Below, one piece after another: positions 56,217 to 64,000 of a DNA stretch of 64,000 nucleotides (its first letter is position 1; the number at the start of each line of letters is the position of its first letter). The position numbers and the translations under genes were made by a program. The stretch covers positions 24,475,227-24,539,226 of the forward strand of contig JARWKL010000012.1 in NCBI GenBank assembly GCA_029961685.1, given 5' to 3'. The notes under the pieces are model-generated. The model saw only the letters and a list, made by a program, of their open reading frames with translations. It ran no database searches and was not told the DNA's origin. This DNA comes from Aristolochia californica. Lineage: Eukaryota; Streptophyta; Magnoliopsida; Piperales; Aristolochiaceae.

Positions 56217-58932
56217 ATGGATCACTCCTATGGCGGAGGGAGCTGGATGATGGTGCCCAACCAGAGGCATATCCCTGCGACGTCAACACAAGATCACTCT
56301 CACCACTACCAGCTCCAGCAGCAACAGCAGAAACAACAACAACAACAACCACAACAGCATCATCATCAATCCTTGGCTTCTCATTTCCATCTCTTACATG
56401 TATTTATCTTCTACGCTTGATCTTATTCTGCCAGTTTCTTCTCGGACTCTTCATGCAGTTTCCTTTGATATCTTGTTGCCTTCATTGCAGTTGGTGGAGA
56501 AATTGGCAGAGGCGATAGAAAGTGGGACTCGTGATCAGCAGTCAGATACTCTAGTAAACCCTTCTTTATTCCCCCCAAATTTTCCCAATTTGTGATTTTT
56601 TTTCGTTGCTTCTACAGGACTGAGTATTCTCAGTGTTATGCCCAATATCTTTAATTGACTTTTCTCTGTATTTGCACTGAGATTTATTTTTCTCACACGG
56701 TTCCTTCCAAATTGCCAATTGAACTTAGAGGCCAAACGAATTTCGTTCAGACTCTAGCGAGGGCAAAAACCCAGCCTAAAGGGGACTCTTTTCAATACCA
56801 TGTGACTCGTAAGTTCCATTGCCTAACGCTATTATTTGTAATTGGAGACAGGTGAATGAATTAACCAATCATTTCGAGAAGTGTCAGCAACTGCTAAACT
56901 CCATATCGGGATCCATTGGCACAAAGGTTATGGTAAGTAATCATGTTCTACTGCTAATGACTGAACATAAAATTTTAACTGTTCTACATTATCTATATCA
57001 TGTTAACTATATGTTCCAAGTAATAAGGGTGTCATTGGATGTGTTTATATCAAATAATGCTGTCATCTAATCTCAGATGGCCGTCTGGTTTGCATAAATT
57101 AACAATATTATCCAAGAGCCTTGTCACAACTATGTTGAGGTTTGGCAGGAGATGATGTGCGCATTAAATAGTTTTATGCTTTATCTTCAGTTTTACTTGC
57201 TGGATATGTAAACTGCTATTGGGTTGATAGAGTATCATTTACTGGCAGAAATAAGCAATACTGAAAATCCTACTTATATAAGTTATACCACTTGCAACTA
57301 GAAGCTAATGATACAGTTCTTTGTCCCATTAAATGATTTGTCAAGGTTGGTGTTCCCTTAAAACTAAATAGGAGCCTTAAAACTATGTGAGAGTTAGGAC
57401 TTCCAGAATCTTGTTCCATTTTTTCAGAGCTTCCCATCCTTGTCTTTATAATGTTAATATTTTGATTGTTGAAACTGAAGAAATGGGAAGGTGTTCCTCT
57501 TTTTTGAATATTTCGGTACTCAAAACCTAGTATCATCTAGGATTTTTTGATCTGGACTCGGGAACTGATAGGAACCCTAAAATTCTCAAAAAAAATCAAG
57601 GAAGAAGGAAGAAGAAGCAAGAGAAAAGGTGGCACACATGTGGACCCATGCACATGCATGGGGGTGTAGGAGCTCAAGGGCAAAAGTGTGAAGATAAGGT
57701 TAAAAGTCAAGGGTAGAAATGGGAGTCGTACCTTCCTTCCTTCTTTGATGGATCCCTATAATTTCTACTTTACTTTGTTAAAGAATCTCTAGAAGATTGT
57801 AATTGTTTATAAGTTTCCTAGATTCTCTCCTTTGATTTTGTAATCTTCCTTTGATTGATGTACTTAGGGAGCCTAGTTGGTTGAGGAGTTTCCCTAAACA
57901 TGTAATGGAAAAAGTATAAATAGTTGTCTTGGTTGAAGGAAAAATTAGTCAAGTTTATTCCTCAAGTCTCTCTTGCCTTGCTCTCCTCTCCCTCACCCCC
58001 CCTTCTCTTTCACTCTCTCTCTCTCTCTCTCTCTCTCTACCTCCCTTGCCTAGAAGAACTGTATTTTTTTCTTTGGAAGTTGAGAAGATAAGACCTTGAA
58101 AAGGTTCTTATCAGGAACCGACCCGAAAACCCAAGTTGAATTGTCCAAGTCGGATCGGGATTCACGAGTCCATTGGTTGAACTCGGGGAGAGTCAGGGAT
58201 GAACCAGAATGGAGGGGTCAAGTCTGACCCCAACCCGACCAGCCACCTCATAAATCCAAGACAACCTAGCCAAAGTTGCACATTGACTCAGCGAGTCAAG
58301 AAGCCATGGTATCATCTCTATGTCATGTGTATCTGGGTTTTTGTTGTTGGGGGGACAATTTTTAATCTGACCGCTATATGAGATTATTCCATTATCTTTG
58401 CGCTAATACACTTCTGTTGATTTTCTAGGGATGACTGGTTTTTGGACATATTTACAAGTTGTTTCTAATTATTCTGTCTTTATGTGCGCCGATGTCTTTT
58501 TAGATATAGATTTTTGAAAAAACTTAGGTCTGTTTTTAACTTGGTTTTATTCTTGGTATATGCAGATGAAAACAGTCTTTTAAATCAGTCAGTTTGACAT
58601 TCACAAGGAATTCTATAACGCAAATCTTTTTTTTGTACCATGTATATTTGGTATTATACCATCTTTGCACATCCAAAATTATTAAAATCTTCGTTTACTT
58701 TGGCTACAATGAAATTCAGACAGTTGAGGGGCAGAAGCATAAAGTGGAGGAAAGTGAACAACTCCTGAATCAGAGGAAGTCAGTGTTTCTCGTCCAACTC
58801 CAATGTCTTTCAAGTTTCCTGATTATGAGGTAGACACTTATGCTATTCTGTTTGATACATCGTGGCAGAGATCTGATCGCTAAGTACAGAAATTCGATCG
58901 AGGAGCTGCTGAAATCAGATTATCATAGATGA
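56217..58932 (+). CDS. MED9: Mediator complex subunit 9 (MED9)
   Basis: Subunit of the middle module of Mediator, the bridge between transcription factors and RNA polymerase II. Five exons join in frame: 56217-56399, 56491-56553, 56852-56932, 58720-58778, 58869-58932, giving 149 residues. The start MDHSYGGGSWMMVPN is followed by a Gln/His-rich stretch (about residues 27-52), as in Arabidopsis MED9. Then come HFHLLH, LVEKLAEAIESGTRDQQSDT, VNELTNHFEKCQQLLNSISG, TVEGQKHKVEESEQLLNQRK and DLIAKYRNSIEELL. The last 60 or so residues form the conserved amphipathic helices. The exon 4 donor lies inside AGGAAGTCAGT; without splicing there the frame runs into unrelated sequence, so the splice is needed. 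Intron 3 (1787 bases) contains a solo LTR. Confidence 0.92.
57566..58113 (+). mobile_element. Solo LTR in MED9 intron 3
   Basis: It begins TGATAGGAACC and ends GGTTCTTATCA, inverted 11-base termini with one mismatch and the TG...CA ends of LTR retrotransposons. The 5 bases on each side are identical (GGAAC at 57561-57565 and 58114-58118), the size of a retrotransposon target-site duplication. Inside, a TATA box (AGTATAAATAG) lies near 57915, followed by a CT-rich microsatellite at 58011-58038. No internal coding region remains, so it is a solo LTR left by recombination. The strand is inferred from the TATA position. Confidence 0.85.
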
Positions 58933-59552
58933 GATACAGGTTATGTTAAGGAACTACCCTGTAAGCATTTTTCTAATTGATTTTTTTGCTTTAGCATAAC
59001 TCTGGTTCTGAGCTTACTTTAAGATGATCAAAGTAATGTAGGACTTGTGACATGACCGTTCATATAAAATTATGTTGAACTGAAAAACATTTTATTTTGT
59101 GCAGCTTTGAATCCACCTGATCCTGGAATGCATTTCTGGTCCCTCTAGCGGCTGACTAGAGGACATAGGAGTGCTATTTGTCTCTGTTGCAAATCATAGG
59201 CTCAGATTACTAGTGTAGCACATCATCTTTCCAGTGATATACGTTGTTATTTTGATAATTAAAGAAGTGTCAGCCACTCGGAATCTTTACTAAAGACCCC
59301 GGACCTGGCAATATACAATGTTATGATGTATAATTGAATTATTAAATGCCAATATGTTGCTTCCATTCGGAGCCCTCCATTCTGTTGATCCTAGACCGTT
59401 GTCTGCGTGCATACTTCAACTAGGAAACTGTAATTTCCACAAAAGTTACAAATGAGAAAACCATATATGTCAAGAACCATATGCCTGTGTTTCTCTACAA
59501 AATTTGGAAATTATCCTACAGAGTACACTAACATTCATAGCATATGTTACAT
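58933..59552. other. Spacer between MED9 and DENR (3' ends converge)
   Basis: Contains the MED9 3' UTR. No coding region is recognised. Confidence 0.45.
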
Positions 59553-59854
59553 GAGCATAGTAACACGAAAAGGTAAAATCCTCAAACAAGCCACCTCTCA
59601 AATTAGAGAGCAATATCAAGGTGGAAACCACTGGAGCCGTCATAGTATTGATGTATACTTAAATGAATAAATACAGCATCTCTTCATGGACCTAGATAAA
59701 GATCATAGTAACACAAAAAGGTAAAATCCTCAAACAAGCGACCTCTCAAATTAAAGAGCAATATCAAGGTGGAAACGACTCTGGAGCCATCATAGTATTG
59801 ACGTATACTTAAATGAGTACATACGGTATCTCCTCATGGACCTAGATAAAGATC
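59553..59854. repeat. Two-copy tandem duplication of about 150 bp at the DENR 3' end
   Basis: Copy 1 (about 59556-59703) and copy 2 (59704-59854) align end to end, both starting CATAGTAACAC and ending GGACCTAGATAAAGATC, with roughly a dozen differences and a few small gaps. Copy 2 ends within the DENR stop codon on the minus strand, so nearly all of the repeat is 3' UTR. Confidence 0.9.
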
Positions 59855-62444
59855 AGGCAGCTGCAACTTTCCTCCCATCTTCAATGAAATAAATTGCTCT
59901 TTCAGGAACCTATCATCCATAAATAAAGCGCTCTTGTCAGCATATATTCAAACACTTTCTTTCACAGGCCTTCATTGCAAAAGAAGCATGTTGATTATTT
60001 CATTCAATGTAAATAAATAGTGAGCAAGATTGGAAATGCAGCAGTTCTAAAAAACTTGTCATTTTAGTAGACTATCCCCTTCATGTTTCATTAGCCTGTC
60101 CAGACATAATCCTCGAGGAAGAATTGTGTTACCAACCTTCATATTTGGGACACTCATGTTTAACTTCCCACTACCACCATTAGTAGGGTACGATCTTGAC
60201 CATGATAACAAATACGTCATTCAAAAATACATAAGTTAACATAAATAAGCTAATATAGGTGATAGCCTGAATAAGCCTTGGCACTAGTGGAGTCCCTGCA
60301 CATAAAAAGATTAGAAAGATTGAATTGGCAATAGCATAGCCACAATTGTTGATCAAACAGTTGTAAGATATTGGCATCACTGCCATGCAAGTGGTTGATC
60401 ATCCACATTATTCAATCATAACAAGCGAAGATCCATTCACTACGGCAGGAATTTTTTTTTTTTTTTTTAGAGAGATGAAACTATGGCAGGAATATTATGC
60501 CATCTATTTGTAAGAATTTAAACGAGGTGGTCACAGACATCTATACTCCTATATGTGAGCCAATATCTCTTTGTTGCAAACTGTATCCCCAGCTATGCAG
60601 ACCTCCCAATACATTTCATGGATGAAACCTTAGGTTGCATTCTGTTTTGATTGCTAGCATCTTCTAAAGAGCAGCTAATGTTATAAGTGAAAGTTCTTTC
60701 ACTAATCAGATGAAATAGATGATCCCCACCATTTGAATGCATTGAGTAAGCTACTGTCCCAAATTAAGAAGAGAACCACATTGAACGTGTATGGAAACAG
60801 ATAACAAAAGAAGTGACAAGAGTAAATTACATCAGGCCAGGTACACGTAATGAACTCCACAATATCATAAGAGATGTCACCCTGCACATCAATTTGCTCC
60901 TTATCAGTTGGACCCTGTACCAAATTGTTTGAGCAGTATTAATAAACATTACTGTGTAAACTAATCCAACAAAGAAACGCAATATTCTCGCTATCTCTCT
61001 GCCTATTGAAAATCTACACATCTTTATTTGTAGCAGAAGATCCTTGTGCACCTTAACAACTGATGCTCCAGTTGCAAACTTTTTCCCAAGCTTCTTTGAA
61101 GCATCACTTAGTTTAACACCTGAAAGGGTAATTGAAATACATTGTGCAGTGAGATGAAAAAAAACATTGGATTTCTTTGAACGTGATCTTGTTAGGAGAA
61201 TGATAATCATCAAATAAATAAATAAATAAATAAAAATAAAAAATAAAAAAGTACCAGGTTTGAGAAAACTCACCAAAGAAGTCAAGTCCCTTCACTATGG
61301 TAACACATTTGCGTTTGTTACGGACAACCTTCTCAATGACAACTTCTTGTTTGTCCTACAAAAAAGCAAACGTGTACATGAGTTAGAGATCAAAAAGATG
61401 AACCATGAACCACCTACACAACTAACTTTTTCTTATTAAAAAAATGGAAATTTGTAGCTGCTAGATTGTTAAGGAAAGCACAAGATGCATATTACCAGTA
61501 AAAAAATATAGCAGGAAAAGAGAAGCTCACCTTCTTTTTTATCTTTCCACCAGGAAGTCGTTTCACTTCTTCTGGTTTTGACGTTGATGTACCTCCTGCT
61601 TGAGAGAAAAGTAATAGCTTAGAACATTCTAAGATCAGTTTACACAGTGTCAACTATAGCCTGTATGTTGTAAATGAAAGTTATTATTGCAAAAGGTCTT
61701 TAGAAGCTGAATATTGGACAAACAGATTCAAGAAATCCTCCACACAAATGTTCAACCAAATAATGTTGTCAAATAAATGATAAACTCATAGTTCTAGCAA
61801 AAACTGTTCACGGAGTATATAAGTACTGAAGGTACAGCAATCATGTATGCCCGGTTCAAATTGTCTGTCTAAACCCGTTCCTCAGCACCGGGTCGACTCA
61901 AAAGAAGATTCATGAGACCATACGCCAGAGTTAGATGAAAAACGTCGAGATATCCACTAAGTGCCAATACATCAAACACCTCATGAACATTAAAGAAATA
62001 CAATAGAAACATTTTTCTTCCATTTAATAGTACCAAACGAGTAGCATAGATAAGAACTTTAAACCGTACCAGCTGCAGTTGCGGCGCCATCCCCGCCAGA
62101 AATACCCGCTGCCTGTAGCTGTTCGGCAGTCTTAGCTACTTCCCTTTCATTTGCCTCTGAAGTAGGGACACCGCAGTAGAAAACAGAAAAAACAGAAAGC
62201 CAGAATCAATTCAACAAACACTGATAGGGCGCGTTAATTGATTAGTAGTCTAGGCTTCTTGACATTCCAGCAAGAAAAGATAGCAGATAAAAATACCCTT
62301 GATAAGATCGGGGTAGAGGTCAGGAGCGTTTTGGATCAACCAAGGCTTGCATTTCTCGAAATCGGGTCCGAACTCACAGTATTCGGCGGGGAGGGAGCAG
62401 ACTGGACAGTATGGAACGCGAACTGGCTGGGGCTTTTCCGCCAT
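59853..62444 (-). CDS. DENR: DENR/TMA22 translation re-initiation factor
   Basis: Cytosolic translation factor that works with MCT-1 to recycle 40S subunits and support re-initiation after short upstream frames. Seven exons join in frame on the minus strand: 62297-62444, 62070-62156, 61531-61595, 61274-61355, 61052-61119, 60831-60914, 59853-59909, giving 196 residues. The N-terminus has the zinc-binding pattern (YCPVCSLPAEYCEFGPDFEK) that contacts MCT-1. A short Lys/Gly-rich linker follows (RLPGGKIKKK). The C-terminal SUI1/eIF1-like domain (about 105-190) contains RNKRKCVTIVKGLDFFG, KLSDASKKLGKKFATGASVV and EQIDVQGDISYDIVEFI. It ends PERAIYFIEDGRKVAAA. Every domain looks intact. The final stop codon overlaps the edge of a tandem duplication. 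Confidence 0.95.
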
Positions 62445-64000
62445 GAGAATGAATTTCCGGCCTGCTAGACGATTGCAATTTCTTTGTGAACTATAAATGC
62501 AGAGTCGATTGTAACGCTATCAGATACGCAGAGAAAATGTTCGATCCGAGATGTGAAAAAAGAAAAGAAAAAAAGCAAGATTCGGATGGACGTGGGAAAC
62601 CTTTTTATCGAAGAAATTATTCATTGTTTCGAGGAGTAATGAGTCATTTCACTAATACCTAGAGGCGGTGAAATTTGACCCAAACTCGACCCGAGTTACG
62701 AATGAATCGGGTTCGGATTTAACTTACGATTGATGTCTGGTTGAATCGGGTTCGGATTTAACTTACGATTGATGTCTGGTTGACTCGGGTTTAGCATATA
62801 TTATGACCCACCAAGTCGTTTTTTAGTTTAAAATATTATTTTAATTCTCATATCTTATTTTTAAATTCGATTTTTTAAAGAAAAATCCGTTAACAGAAAA
62901 TTTCTCTCATATTTTTTTTTTACCCTTTTCTATGATTTTCAATCATACCCAGATAGTTCATTCTACACTACTAATTACTCAATCACATTTCCTTCACGTT
63001 GGAAGAAGAGCTTCCTCGAGGAGCCTTCATCACTGAATTTTCCTGTCACATCGGTAGGTCTCTCCCTTCCCCCTCTCCCTCTCCCTCTCTCTGTCAAGTT
63101 GGCTTAGAACTCTCATTTACTGGAGCCATCATGCTACAAACACCTAAAATCTTGTCATTTTGCTGCTCTCCTTCATCGGGTAGAATTATATTTGTACAGG
63201 GGGTCTGTCTGTGTCTGAAACGAGGGTCGGCCACATGAGGCTCGAATAAGCGGAGCCGACGAGGTGGCTCCATTTCAAAGGCTCGGACAGTGCAAACGGT
63301 ATAATGTCAATGGAGGCAATACTACTCTCAAGAAAATGTTTTCTTCTTTGTTTGTTCCTGTCGTTGTTAGTGCTGATTTAAATTGAAAAAATCTGTTTGA
63401 GACTTAAATCCATGCTCTTGTCGACTACAGCGTTTATTTTTTCGTCGGCAGGTTGTAGTAGAATACAATTTGATCTTCCTTTTCTTTTTCACATTCCCTG
63501 AGGAACCAAGAAGTACTAGCTTGCAAAGTAAAAGGTATCGCTTGCATTTGGCTCATTACAGTGGATAAGAGAACTAGCATAGTCCAGTAAAAAATGGCCT
63601 GCTATTAGGTGTTTGAAACAAATTCTTCTTATACTTCTCAATAAAATGTTGATGGCTTTTGTGTTCATACTTTATAATTACGTGAACATAAAGTTAGTTT
63701 CATTGCCCACACCGACTTGAGCCAATGCGCGCAGGCAAGAATGGTGCCTCTGCAGGTGCAAGTATTGTATTCCATGCTCTGGCCTTTGGCTTTAACTGTT
63801 CAAGGGCATATTCAATCTGTCTTTAAAACCTTCTTGTTTTCTTGTTCCATTTCTTACTTTAATCATTTTTATTTTCAATTTTATTTTTTCGATGTGCCTA
63901 AATGACCTTGAACTCGATCTGACTGGGACTTCATAGCCATTCATTCATGATCTCTTATAAATCACTAGTCCAATATGATGAGCAAAATGCCAGTCCATAA
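62445..64000. other. DENR promoter region and right flank
   Basis: The DENR 5' leader lies just above 62444. A perfect 39-base tandem duplication (GAATCGGGTTCGGATTTAAC and on) lies at 62704-62781. No coding region is recognised up to the window end; the short open frames at 62999 and 63717 are unsupported. Confidence 0.45.
62704..62781 (+). repeat. 39-bp perfect tandem duplication
   Basis: Two identical copies of a 39-base unit starting GAATCGGGTTCGGATTTAAC and ending GATGTCTGGTT, about 260 bases upstream of the DENR start codon. Confidence 0.9.

Overview
The window is nuclear DNA from a flowering plant, AT-rich between genes. Every convincing gene is built of short exons with GT-AG introns. 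The set (SRP54, an ACHT-type plastid thioredoxin, a CFM3-like CRM-domain splicing factor, LBD and bHLH factors, an LRR receptor kinase) is plant-specific or plant-typical. Long introns packed with decayed LINE, SINE and LTR pieces suggest a medium or large genome; the species cannot be told from the sequence alone.

Layout. Plus strand: SRP54 (782-9772), an ACHT-type thioredoxin (11547-15354), a bHLH factor of the bHLH041 type (19973-22950), a CFM3-like CRM protein (34596-39581), a small Ala/Gly-rich protein (44770-44967) and Mediator subunit 9 (56217-58932). Minus strand: a predicted kinase-dead LRR receptor kinase (46168-48606), an LBD/LOB-domain factor (50170-50860), the mitochondrial processing peptidase beta subunit (52052-54953) and the translation factor DENR/TMA22 (59853-62444). 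For the multi-exon genes I joined exons by hand; reading frame is kept through every junction, giving complete proteins of 495, 210, 513, 890, 149, 643, 173, 496 and 196 residues (in the order just listed, leaving out the small protein).

Between and inside these genes lie decayed elements. A CYP90-like P450 exon carries a stop (about 24.03-24.29 kb). A long LINE remnant lies at 26.1-28.7 kb, a second LINE C-terminal third at 41.7-43.3 kb, and LINE 3' ends at 31.1-31.35 kb and, as an opposed pair, inside SRP54 intron 3. A copia integrase scrap sits in CFM3 intron 3. A 548-bp solo LTR with intact 5-bp target-site duplication lies in MED9 intron 3. Three copies of one tRNA-like SINE family occur. 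A 148-bp tandem duplication ends at the DENR stop codon.

The genes are unlinked housekeeping and regulatory functions, as is normal for a plant chromosome: secretion targeting (SRP54), plastid redox (ACHT), organelle RNA splicing (CFM3), mitochondrial import (MPPB), transcription (MED9, bHLH, LBD), translation re-initiation (DENR) and signalling (LRR-RLK). I see no operon-like cluster, CRISPR array, rRNA or tRNA gene, and no clear new multi-gene system. The less ordinary signals are the SINE family, the intronic retroelement insertions and several orphan exon-like stretches that I could not assign.
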